Part shown: one piece after another, positions 35,600-46,973 of the stretch
Layout: every line of letters starts with the position of its first letter
Position numbering within the stretch: the first letter of the stretch is position 1
From: Craspedostauros australis
Taxonomy: Eukaryota; Bacillariophyta; Bacillariophyceae; Mastogloiales; Achnanthaceae
Direction: 5' to 3'
NCBI GenBank assembly: GCA_026770025.1
Contig: JAMXDE010000076.1
Coordinates: 83,451 to 147,450, forward strand
DNA length: 64,000 nt
Translations under genes and position numbers: made by a program
Notes under the pieces: generated by a model
Databases searched by the model: none
What the model saw: the letters and a program-made list of their open reading frames with translations, nothing else
Told to the model about the DNA's origin: nothing

Positions 35600-35638
35600 G
35601 GAGGGGAAGGGAAAACGGCGTTTTTTTTAAATTGCGAC
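35600..35638 (+). repeat. Left terminal inverted repeat
   Basis: The first 28 bases (GGAGGGGAAGGGAAAACGGC, then GT and a T run) match the right end perfectly in inverted orientation. A further 11 bases match imperfectly and end in GCGAC on both sides, giving 39 bp with four mismatches. Confidence 0.95.
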
Positions 35639-36004
35639 GAAGGAAAACGAAAGTCGAAAAGGGATGCGGGCCACCAAATGGCGAAAAATTCTTGCGTATT
35701 TTCAAAAACTACTTGTGGCTTTTTTGCTCATTATCATGTTGTGCACGGACTGCATCTTGTTGTTTTTTGGCTTTTTTCATTCTGGTCCACGGATCCTTCG
35801 CCTCTTCATGCGATTCCACACATTCGACAGCCACAGAGTCAGCATGTTCCCCTCTCTTCGAATGGGGGTTGCGGATGTTGTTGTGGCTCTCTTGCCAGTT
35901 GACTTGTTGCATTCCATCAGCAGGATTCGTCTAGTTACAACAAGCAAACATTGTACATTCTGACTCCACTATTTATGGTATTCTCGTTTGCCTTGCTGAG
36001 GTGG

Positions 36005-39000
36005 TTAACTTGCATCACCACGGCGTTGTCGTGCTGACCTCCCACGGGTCCTCATCCCAGTAGTAGTCGGCTTTCTTCGTTCTTTCTCTTGGTCATCATG
36101 CTGGTGCTGTGATTGTTTGTCTCCTATTGCTTGTTCTGCCATTGTGAAATTATTCGTGGTTGCTTCCGCCGTTGTTGTGGGCACTGTTGCAACCTGCGGC
36201 GGCTGTTGGATGCTTCCTTCTGCTGTCTCTCCTCTTGCATCATCTTTTGGGACCGATTCGGTTGATGCCAAAGTTGCACTTGGCGATGGCATCCGGACTC
36301 CAGCTGTTTCGGCTCCTCTTTTTGATGCCGGTGATGGTGGTGATGGCAAGATCGCCACCTCCGTTTGGGCATCTGTTTGTGTTGTATGCTGCACACCGCC
36401 TGCCTGGGATGGCACGATCCATTGGGGTGATCCTGCTGTTGCCATCTCGTCTGGCCATGCCCTTATTCTTCCAATTTCTGAGACTTTCGAACTTCTGGTT
36501 GCTGGTGATTGTGGTGGTGTTGGCAAAATCGCCACCTCCGATTGGGCATCTGTTCCTGTTGTATGATGCACACTGCCTGCCTGGGCTGTTGGGATCTCTT
36601 GGGGCGATCCCACCACAGCAACCCCCTTTTGCTGTGCCTGTCCCCCTCCACTGTCTGAGCTTTCCACCAATACTCGTGCTGGTGATCTTGGTGGTGGCAT
36701 TGCCAGTGTGTCTGTTTGTGTTCTGTGATGTGCATCGCCCGCCTGGGCTGGTAGGATCCGCACAAGTGATTCCACTACAGCAATCGCCTCTTCCTGTGCC
36801 CCTCCTCCTCCACTGTCTGAGCTTTCCACCAATGCTTGTGCTGGTGATCTTGGTGGTGGCATTGCCTGTGTGTCTGTTTGTGTTCTGTGATGTGCATCGC
36901 CCGCCTGGGCTGGTAGGATTTGTACAAGTGATCCTGCTCCTGCCATCCCCTCTTCCTGTGCCCGTCCTCCTCCACGGTCTGAGCCTTCCACCAATGCTCG
37001 TGTTGGTGATCTTGGTGGTGGCATTGCCTGCGTGTCTGTTCGTGTTCTGCGATGTGCATCGCTTGCCTGGGCTGGTAGAATCCGTTGGAGTGATGGGTGA
37101 ATGCCACTGTTCTGGCTTCTTTCATCCATAGCAGTGCGACGGTGCGTGTACTGATCTGTACTGGCTCTCACACCTGCTGCTGCTGCTGCTGCTGGAGGTT
37201 CACCACCTGATCTGCTTGCCAACTGGCCGGCAGCATCAACCAACGCCGCATCGAGGGAGATATCCTCGTGCTCCCACCATCTGTTGGCATGTTGGGAGAC
37301 GTCCACATTGACATTGGGGCCACCTGCCATGGGCACTTGTGTGAGAGCACGAGGCTTCTTTGTTGCTTGGCTTTCTTCAGTTGCATCTGCAAACAATCTG
37401 GGTCTCTCTTGCAAGGTGTCCTCCCGTGCCCGCTTTGCACGCTTTTCCTCCACCTTGAGAGCCAGCTCAGCCTCCATCATCTCAAGCGTTGCCCGTTTGA
37501 TTTCAATACGATCTCGCATTATTTCGGTACTGTCTGTAAAAACTGACATGGTGTCGTCGGTGGCAGTCTGGGTTGCTGTCTGATGACTGATGGCAGAAAC
37601 CGTGGGTGTGGCTTGTTGGCCATGCAGCCTTGGCTGCGTTGCTGATGGTAGTTGTCTGTTGTTGTTGTGGTGACTGTCCGCTGCTGGGGTGGGGCGACGA
37701 CCTCCTAGGTGGATTGTGGGTTGGGGTGTTGATGGTGTCATGCTGTTGCCAGCCGTGGCAGCTGCGGTGCCGACCGTCATGTTCCTTGTGCTTGTCATAT
37801 TGGTGTTGATGTTGTGGGTGGCAACGTCAGTGGTGCAGTTCGGTGTGTTAGTGACTTGGTCACTAACATCAGGATGGCTTCCGTCACCATCTGCAAAGCC
37901 CAGACCATGGCACACAGAAAAGTGCCGGGTCACCCCAACATTGGTTGCTTCCTTCAAACGTACTGTTATTGTAAGCATGTTGTGGGTTGCACCATCATTG
38001 TCCTTCACAGCATGACGTAACCAGACCACTCCTCCCAATCTTCGGCATGGTGTGTCACAGAAGATGGAATCGATAGGAAATGGCATGGGTACAAGCATTT
38101 CCGAACGGAAGGACTCTGCAAAGTCTTCGTTCCGGAACTGTTGCACATGGGCAGAACGTTTCTGCCCTGCATCAGAGAAAGGATGACCCAACTTGTCAAT
38201 CAGGATGTCCACGATGCTTCCGTCCTTTCCAAAAGCCGTTGGTGGCTTGTATAGCAACACCAGGAACATCCGAGGTACTCCATCCACCTTCCGACTTTGG
38301 ATGGTCACTGTCGCATCATCCCTGGTGGTGCACGCAGGCATGTGGAAGTCAACCCCAACCATGCGATACCTTTCACCACGAGGTCTCCACACCTGAGTTG
38401 TGTGGAAGACCTCGATGGTGCGGCTCAGCTTTCGAAACTTTGCAACTCGTTGGGATTCTGATAGCTCAAAAAAGTGGCCGAATCTTGCAGAGATGGGGTC
38501 ATAGGGCATGCTCGTAGATCCACATTGGCCTGGTTGGTTGGTAGTGCCAAGGTATTCCATGTCATTGTCAGAATCTGTGCCCTCCACGTCATCTGATGAT
38601 TCAGATGACCCATCGGATGTGCTGCTGCTGCTGCTGCTGCTCTCATTTGTGCTGTTGATTCCAAGAGGGCGGGCAGTGTCACCTTCATGTGATGCTTCGT
38701 ACATACGGCCCCGTGTGCTTCGTCTGTTGGTGCTGTTTCTGCGTGTGTTGTTCCTGTTGGTTCCGCTCCTGGTGTTGTTGGCATGGCTGTTGGTGGTGTT
38801 ATGACTGGTGGAAGAGTTGGCATCGTGATTGGTTGGTTCCAACTCAGCATTTTTGGCTTCTGGTACATCCACAGGACGGAGGTTGGCACCAAGCCTATGT
38901 ATCGAGACCTTGTTTCGCTTGCCATCCTCTGCAATGGATGATGAAGAGATGAATGCCAAAGGTTGGAGTCATAGGAAAGATAGAAAATAGATGAGAAGGC

Positions 39001-39274
39001 ACCTGAATACAAGCAGACGAGTTCATGATGGAGCTTTGATTGTGTGGCTGGGCATGCAGTACTTACGGTGAAACAAACCCTTCTTCACCAATGTCCGTTT
39101 GAACTCACGTAGAGTCCGAACGAACTTCTTTGCATCATACTTGAGTAAGAACGAATGTTGCAGACGCAAAGGTGCTGCCTCCCAGTGCCATTTCGTGGGA
39201 TCAGCCAAGAATGCCTTCATGAGCTCATTGGCATCAGGCCCATTCTTGTAGAAACGTGGATCGGTGCCCACCAT
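36005..39274 (-). CDS. Transposon companion protein, 1043 residues, two exons
   Basis: My model joins 39274-39067 and 38928-36005 (138-bp intron, GTAAGT donor, TTGCAG acceptor, phase 1), giving an intact 1043-residue frame. Residues 1-69 resemble a small helical DNA-binding-like block (PDANELMKAFLADPTKWHWE, FLLKYDAKKFVRTLREFKRT), the place where Harbinger second proteins carry a Myb/SANT-like domain; this is inference. A Thr/Asn/Ser-rich linker and acidic tract follow, then a globular region (about 190-370; KFRKLSRTIEVFHTTQVWRP, VVWLRHAVKD). A charged helix (RDRIEIKRATLEMMEAELAL, about 535-570) comes next, then five tandem ~54-residue repeats built on ILPAQAGDAHHRTQTDTQAM and PPPRSP (about 675-960), and a basic tail. 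It is transcribed away from the transposase. No known enzyme motif is seen. Confidence 0.75.
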
Positions 39275-39313
39275 TGTGAAATGTCTCCAATGTTGTGCTG
39301 TTGAGTTGTTGGG

Positions 39314-41500
39314 TCAATGTGCAAATGTGTTGATGCGCCAATGTGCCCATGCATTGATGTGTGAATGTGTGAATGTGTTGATGTGTTGATGTGTTGATGT
39401 GTTGATGTGAGAACGTGTGGATGCGCCAATGTTCGGATGTGTTGATGCGAGGATGAGTGGATGCGCCAAGGTTCGGATGTGTTGATGCGAGGATGAGTGG
39501 ATGCACCAAGGTTCGGATGTGTTTATGTGAGGATGAGTGGACGCGCCAATGTTCAGATGTGTTGATGCGAGGACGAGTGAATGCGCCAATGTTTGGATGT
39601 GTTGATGCGACAACGCGTGGATGCGCCAATGTTCGGATGTGTTGATGCAAGGATGAGTGGATGTGCCAATGTTTGGATGTGTTTATGCGACAACGCGTGG
39701 ACGCGCCAATGTTCGGATGTGTTGATGCAACGATGAGTCGATGTGCCAGTGTTCGGATGTGTTGATGCGAGGATGAGTGGATGCGCCAATGTTTGGATGT
39801 GTTGATGCGACAACGCGTGGACGCGCCAATGTTCGGATGTGTTGATGCAAGGATGAGTGGATGTGCCAGTGTTCGGATGTGTTGATGCGACAACGCGTGG
39901 ACGCGCCAATGTTCGGAAGTGTTGATGCAACGATGAGTCGATGTGCCAGTGTTCGGATGTGTTGATGCAAGGATGAGTGGATGTGCCAATGTTTGGATGT
40001 GTTTATGCAACAACGCGTGGACGCGCCAATGTTCGGATGTGTTGATGCGAGGATGAGTGGATGTGCCAAGGTTCGGATGTGTTGATGCGACGACGAGTGA
40101 ATGCGCCAATGTTCGGATGATCGGATGCGCCAATGTTTGGATGTGTTGATGCAAGGATGAGTGGACGTGTCAATGTTCGGATGTGTTGATACGAGGATGA
40201 GTGAATGCGCCAATGTTTGGATGTGTTTATGCGAGGATGAGTGGACGCGCCAATGTTTGGATGTGTTGGTGTGAACGCGCGTGGACGTGCCAATGTTCGG
40301 ATGAGTGGATGCGCCAATGTTCGGATGAGTGGATGCGCCAATGTTCGGATGTGTTGATGCAAGGACGAGTGAATGCGCTAATGTTCGGATGTGCAGATGT
40401 GTTGATGTGTGGACGTGCCAATGTTTGGATGTGTTGATGAGAGGACGAGTGAATGCGCCAATGTTCGGATGTGTTGATGTGAGGATGAGTGGACGCGCCA
40501 ATGTTTGGATGTGTTGATGCGAGGATGAGTGGATGTGCCAAGGTTTGGATGTGTTGATGGGAGGATGAGTGAATGCGCCAATTCGGATGTGCAGATGTGT
40601 TGATGTGTGGACGCGCCAATGTTCGGATGTGTTGATGCGGGGATGTGTGGATGCGCCAATGGTCGGATGTGTTGATATGAGGATGAGTTGACGTGTCAAT
40701 GTTCGGATGTGTTGATGCGAGGACGAGTGAATGCGCCAATGTTCAGATGTGTTGATGCGACGACGAGTGGATGCGAGGACGAGTGAATGCGCCAATGTTT
40801 GGATGTGTTGATGCGAGAATGAGTGAATGCGCCAATGTTCGGATGTGTTGATGAGAGGACGAGTGGATGTGCCAATGTTTGGATGTGTTCATGCGACAAC
40901 GCGTGGACGCGCCAATGTTCGGATGATCGGATGCGCCAATGTTCGGATGATCGGATGCGCCAATGTTCGGATGATCGGATGCGCCAATGTTCGGATGTGT
41001 TGATGCGACGACGAGTGGATGCGCCAGTGTGCAGATGTGTTGATGCGAGGACGAGTGAATGTGCCAATGTTTGGATGTGTTGATGTGACGACAAGTGGAT
41101 GCGCCAATGTTCGGATGTGTTGATGAGAGGACGAGTGGATGTGCCAAGGTTTGGATGTGTTCATGCGACAACGCGTGGATGCGCCAATGTTCGGATGATC
41201 GGATGCGCCAATGTTCGGATGTGGTGATGCGAGGACGAGTGAATGTGCCAATGTTCGGATGTGTTGATGCGACGACGAGTGGATGCGCCAGTGTGCAGAT
41301 GTGGTGATGCGACGACGAGTGAATGCACCAATGTTCGAATGTGCAGATGTGTTGATGTGTGGACGTGCCAATGTTTGGATGTGTTGATGAGAGGACGAGT
41401 GAATGCGCCAATGTTCAGATGTGTTGATGCGAGGATGCGCCAATGTTCGGATGTGTTGATGCGCCAATGTTCGGATGTGTTGATGCGCCAATGCACCGAT
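39314..41500. repeat. 40-bp minisatellite array inside the transposon
   Basis: About 50 units of a 40-bp sequence built from GATGCGCCAATGTTCGGATG and GTTGATGCGAGGATGAGTG-like halves, with scattered point and unit-length variants (10-24 bp sub-repeats near 39370-39410 and 40920-40985). It lies directly upstream of the companion gene's start codon. All three minus-strand frames stay open over long stretches (His/Thr/Ser-rich, 40-residue super-period) because the unit lacks stop codons in that orientation. I treat these frames as non-coding. Confidence 0.95.
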
Positions 41501-42644
41501 TCGTTGGTGTGTGGGTGAGTGGGTGTGTGTGAGTGTTGCGATTTTGTTTTTATGGCCACATTGATTTGTTTTGGGGGGAACATGTGGGCATGTGGGTTGA
41601 TGGTGCAAATGTTGCCATCGTTTTCCAACACCTCTCTCTCTCTCTGTGTGTGTGTTGTGTGTGTTGTGTGTGTTGTGTGTGTGGGCGTCCTGGTCCGTTG
41701 GCATGGCATGTTTGGTTTCTCCCGTTATGACTTCGTGCGAAAACGAAACAAGCACGATCGTGAGTTCGCTGTGATGCCAATACCTTCCCGTGTTACCGCA
41801 AAAAGACGAATCAGTATCGGACAATTAGCCTGTGTGGTCGAGTACAACCTGGTGAATCGACGACAAGCGAATCGAAATGCCCCATTCCTCGGTGTTGGTG
41901 GCGAATGTCTTGGAATGTCGCAAACAGTCCATGCACGATCGGACAATCCATTGGGGTGGTTGAATACGACCTAGTGCATACGGATACGTATCAATGTCAC
42001 AGTAGATAAACACACCAAATGGCATCACAGTGGTCCAAAATCAAGGTATTTCGGTCCAAATCGGTCATCTCAAGGACTCACATAGTCCCAATTTTGTCAC
42101 ATCACGCACAACAGGCGACACAAATGGGTCTAAATAATGTTGTTTATCGTCGGAATGGACACGAAGGCATAAATTAGTCTCAAAATCACGTCAACCAGTA
42201 CTGAAAAGGGACTAACAAATGCCCAAATGGTATTGATTGCACCATTCCTCCTGAATGTGTCAGTTCAAAACTGCAACAACCACGTCAATATTCCTGGCAC
42301 ATCGTGCCACATGGAGCAGACCGTTCAAAACTGCAGTGTACGGACGAACCGACCAACATGTCGGGCGAATGGGCCCAAGGCGATACAGGAAAAACACTGG
42401 CTCTATGCGGAAAGCGAGGACGAGACGACAAAAAGAAGAATGTGTTCCACGAATCCAGGGCGAAATGCAACAAACAATGTCAACGTCGGAGGGAAACATG
42501 CCCAGTCAAACATGGCGCTTGTGACAAAATACTCCCGACCTTCGTCTCTGTGTCTGGGTCTGAAGGTGATGTTCGGTTCGTCACAAATTAGCCTGTCTGT
42601 TTTGCTTGTGTTGCGTGCTTGATGACTGACTACGATTAGTCCTG
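41501..42644. other. Spacer between the two arrays of the transposon
   Basis: Contains a TC/GTGTT-rich stretch (41630-41690) but no recognisable gene. The only frames are short and overlap on both strands. Confidence 0.5.
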
Positions 42645-45600
42645 ATTCTCAACACTCTGTACCCGGTTTGTTGGGATGGTAGTACATGGACACAACATGT
42701 ACGCACAAAATGGATTGAGGACAATCCAACCCAGCCCGTCCAATCCTCCTCTGTGTCTGTCGATGCTGGTCATGTTTGGTTCGTGATGATTTCGCCTGTG
42801 TGTTTGGCTGGTGTTGCGCGATCGAAAAAGTACGACAACCAGACCCTGTGTGTTCAATGACTCTCTGGTGCTGGTTGGTTGCAATAGTCCTGCACAGAGA
42901 CAGGCCAAATAGCAACATTGGCAATAACAACAACATCACATGTGCATAAATACTCGCACACAGACAGACATGGTCCTCTTGTTCTTCGTCTCTGTCTCTC
43001 TCTGTCTGTCGATGCTGGTCATGTTTGGTTCGTGATGATTTCGCCTGTGTGTTTGGCTGGTGTTGTGTGGTCGAAAAAGTACCACGAACAGACCCTGTGT
43101 GTCCGATGACTCTCCGGTGCTGGTTGGTTGCAATGGTCCTGCACAGAGACAGGCTAAATAGCAACATTGACGATAACAACAACATCACATGTGCATAAAT
43201 ACTCGCACACAAACAGACATGGTCCTCTTGTTCTTCGTCTCTCTGTCTCTGTCTGTCGATGCTGGTCATGTTTGGTTCGTGATGATTGTGCCTGTTTGTT
43301 TGGCTGGTGTTGCGCGATCGAAAAAGTACCACGAACAGACCCTGTGTGTCCGATGACTCTCCGGTGCTGGTTGGTTGCAATAGTCCTGGACAGAGACAGG
43401 CCAAATAGCAACATTGACAATAACAACAACATCACATGTGCATAAATACTTGCACACAGACAGACAGGGTCCTCCTGTTCTTCGTCTCTCTGTCTCTGTC
43501 TGTTGACAGCGGTTGTGTTTGGTTCGTGATGATTTCGCCTGTGTGTTTGGCTGGTGTTGCGCGATCGAAAAAGTACCACGAACAGACCCTGTGTGTCCGA
43601 TGACTCTCCGGTGCTGGTTGGTTGCAATGGTCCTGCACAGAGACAGGCTAAATAGCAACATTGACAATAACAACAACATCACATGTGCATAAATACTCGC
43701 ACACAGACAGACACGGTCCTCCTGTTCTTCGTCTCTCTGTCTCTGTCTGTCGATGCTGGTCATGTTTGGTTCGTGATGATTTCGCCTGTGTGTTTGGCTG
43801 GTGTTGCGCGATCGAAAAAGTACCACGAACAGACCCTGTGTGTCCGATGACTCTCCGGTGCTGGTTGGTTGCAATAGTCCTGGACGGAGACAGGCTAAAT
43901 AGCAACATTGACGATAACAACAACATCACATGTGCATAAATACTCGCACACAAACAGACATGGTCCTCTTGTTCTTCGTCTCACTGTCTCTGTCTGTCGA
44001 TGCTGGTCATGTTTGGTTCGTGATGATTGTGCCTGTTTGTTTGGCTGGTGTTGCGCGATCGAAAAATACCATAACCAGACCCTGTGTGTTCGATGACTCT
44101 CCGGTGCTGGTTGGTTGCAATGGTCCTGCACAGAGACAGGCTAAATAGCAACATTGACGATAACAACAACATCACATGTGCATAAATACTCGCACACAGA
44201 CAGACAGGGTCCTCCTGTTCTTCGTCTCTCTGTCTCTGTCTGTTGACAACGGTTGTGTTTGGTTCGTGATGATTTCGCCTGTGTGTTTGGCTGGTGTTGC
44301 GCGATCGAAAAAGTACCACGAACAGACCCTGTGTGTCCGATGACTCTCCGGTGCTGGTTGGTTGCAATGGTCCTGCACAGAGACAGGCCAAATAGCAACA
44401 TTGACAATAACAACAACATCACATGTGCATAAATACTTGCACACAGACAGACACGGTCCTCCTGTTCTTTGTCTCTGTCTCTCTCTGTTGACAGCGGTTG
44501 TGTTTGGTTCGTGATGATTTCGCCTGTGTGTTTGGCTGGTGTTGTGTGGTCGAAAAAGTACCACGAACAGACCCTGTGTGTTCGATGACTCTCCGGTGCT
44601 GGTTGGTTGCAATAGTCCTGGACGGAGACAGGCTAAATAGCAACATTGACGATAACAACAACATCACATGTGCATAAATACTCGCACACAAACAGACATG
44701 GTCCTCTTGTTCTTCGTCTCTCTGTCTCTGTCTGTCGATGCTGGTCATGTTTGGTTCGTGATGATTGTGCCTGTTTGTTTGGCTGGTGTTGTGTGGTCGA
44801 AAAAGTACGACAACCAGACCCTATGTGTTCGATGACTCTCCGGTGCTGGTTGGTTGCAATAGTCCTGCACAGAGACAGGCTAAATAGCAACATTGACGAT
44901 AGCAACAACATCACATGTGCATAAATACTCGCACACAGACAGACATGGTCCTCTTGTTCTTTGTCTCTCTGTCTCTGTCTGTCGATGCTGGTCATGTTTG
45001 GTTCGTGATGATTGTGCCTGTTTGTTTGGCTGGTGTTGCACGGTTGCCAAAATACCACGAACAGACTCTGTGTGTTCGATGACTCCGTACCCGGTTTGTT
45101 GCGACAACACTGCACGGACATAACAGACACGACAGACACAATGTGAACAACATTTCATGTGCAAATTGCCCATGAACAATCAGAACCAACACGCCCAATC
45201 CTCCTCTGTCTCTGCTTGTCGACAATCGTCATGTTTGGTTGATGATGATTGTGCCTGTTTGTTTGGCTGGTGTTGTGCGGTGGCCAAAATACCCACAACC
45301 AGACCCTGTGTGTTCGATGACTCCGTACCCGGTTTGTTGCGACAACACTGCACAGACATGACAGACACGACAGACACAATGTGAACAACATCGCATGTAC
45401 AAAAAGGTCCAGGAACAATCAGACCCAACATGTCCAATCCTCCTCTGTCTCTTTCTGTCGATGCTGGTCATGTTTGGTTCAGGATGGTGTTGCCTGTCTG
45501 TTTTGCTCGTGTTGCACGGTTAACAAAACACCACGACCAGACCCTGTGTGTTCGATGACTCCGTACCCGGTTTGTTGCGGCGACACTGCGCGGACATGAC

Positions 45601-45690
45601 AGACACGACATACATGATATCAACAACATCGCATGTGCGAATTACTCGCGAACAATCACATCCAACATGTCCAATCCTCTTCCATGTCTC
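42645..45690. repeat. ~247-bp satellite array with three-monomer higher-order pattern
   Basis: About 12 to 13 tandem units. The landmark TGTGCATAAA occurs at 42941, 43190, 43437, 43684, 43931, 44177, 44424, 44669 and 44916, spacing 245-249. It then degrades at 45159, 45396 and 45634 (spacing 237-243). Central units fall into three types that recur every third unit: units two, five and eight share an ACAAACAGACATGG variant, and units four and seven share GGACGGAGACAGG. The outer units form a more divergent type. Minus-strand frames run long across units, but the 247-bp period is not a multiple of three, and I do not call them genes. Confidence 0.92.
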
Positions 45691-45924
45691 TGTACGGCCG
45701 TCTTGTTAGAATTGTCGTTTTTGCGCCAAGCCAAACCTCCACAGACAGCCAAGATCAACGAGCCAAACAACATGCTGAAGTTTCCATGTTATTGTATGTT
45801 CAGCTCAAAGGACAATGGCAGTGCTTGTCCTGTCTGTGTTCCTCTCTGTTGCTGAATTGAATATTGCACTAGTGGATGTCACAATTTTGTCCTCCATCCT
45901 GTTGGCATACCAAGATACATCAGA

Positions 45925-46973
45925 ATGGCATCTGAAACCACAGAAACAACTGAGACAACCATTGTATGCAAGGGCATGAAGCTTCTGGGACAAGCGTTTG
46001 ATCCTACACTCCAGACTTCACCATCGTACGGCGTGCAATCATGTTTCCGAAGCAACTTTGGAACCCACACCAAAGTGGCTGCCATGGCATGGGATGGACT
46101 GAATGAGGAAGACTTACTGCCATGGAATACAACAATGGAGCACCTGCTATGCGCTCTCATGTTTCTCAAACAATATCCAACATGGGGTGTGCTGGCAGGA
46201 CGAATGGGAAAGGATGTGAAAACTGTACAGAAGTGGACCTGGATTATTCTTCGTGCATTGGCTCTCCTTAGCCGAGAACTTGTAAGTGACACAACTTGGG
46301 AACATCAACAGAGGAACCGCAATCTGTATGCTGCAATTGATGAATTGTGTGCCATATCTCTCACAATCTCTGCCTTTGCCAATGTTCACATGCGTTGATC
46401 TTATCCCAGATATGCTTTGAAGATCGGAAAATTGGCTGTCCACCAGGAACAACAACAATGGCATCTGTAGACGGTACTGACTTCCTCATCATGGAGCCTG
46501 CATTGTATGATCCAGGCTGGTATTCCCACAAATTCCAAGCTGCAGGGCTCCGATATGAAACTTGTATCTCCATTGTGACAGGGCACCTTGTGTGGGTGGA
46601 CGGACCATATCCTTGTGGGGAGTGGCCAGACATCAAGATTTATCGTGAGAAGCTACTGCATGCGTTGGATCCTTTGGAACAGGTCATTGCCGACCGTGGG
46701 TACAGAGGTGAGCGAAGCTGCTGCTTGGATCGCACTCGACGCAATGGTGTGATTCGTGCACGCCATGAAACCGTACACAAAAGGTTCAAGAACTGGAAGT
46801 GCCTGAAGCAAAAATGGCGGCACTTGCTGGAGAAGCACCAGTACACAATGTACTCGGTTGCCACAATCACGCAATTGGAACTGAAACATACAAATCCACT
46901 GTTTAACCTCAACCAAACAATGGGAATCATCAGGGAGATGGATGATTGGTTGGATTCCCTGGTGGAACCGTAA
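45925..46973 (+). CDS. PIF/Harbinger-type DDE transposase, two exons
   Basis: Catalyses cut-and-paste transposition at the terminal repeats. Exons are 45925-46281 and 46410-46973, with a 128-bp intron (GTAAGT donor, TTATCCCAG acceptor, phase 0), giving 306 residues. The N-terminal half is helical, with a helix-turn-helix-like segment (LAGRMGKDVKTVQKWTWIIL). The C-terminal half is a DDE_4-type nuclease fold. The proposed triad is Asp140 in SVDGTDF, Asp214 in IADRGYRGE and Glu239 in ARHETVHKRFKNW, in the order and context known for Harbinger-like enzymes. GPYPCGEWPD stands where the family has a GPxPGSxxD-like loop. The frame is intact with no stop, so activity is possible. The satellite array ends about 235 bp upstream, so the promoter lies in or next to it. 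Confidence 0.9.

Noticed and set aside
34497-35705. 402-codon minus-strand frame spanning the transposon's left end
   Set aside because: It crosses the terminal repeat into module A and consists of Ser/Arg/Thr-rich shadow translation, with an Ala run from the GCT repeat.
39234-41824. Long minus-strand frames (up to 306 codons) rich in His, Thr and Ser
   Set aside because: They lie almost wholly in the 40-bp minisatellite, occur in all three minus frames and have a 40-residue super-period imposed by the repeat. No independent coding evidence.
42636-45437. Series of overlapping minus-strand frames (90-250 codons) with hydrophobic stretches
   Set aside because: Each is a translation of the ~247-bp satellite. 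The unit is not a multiple of three, so frames rotate from unit to unit, and the edges degrade like non-coding repeat.
39314-45690. Tandem arrays considered as CRISPR
   Set aside because: Units are head-to-tail without unique spacers, and the genome is eukaryotic.
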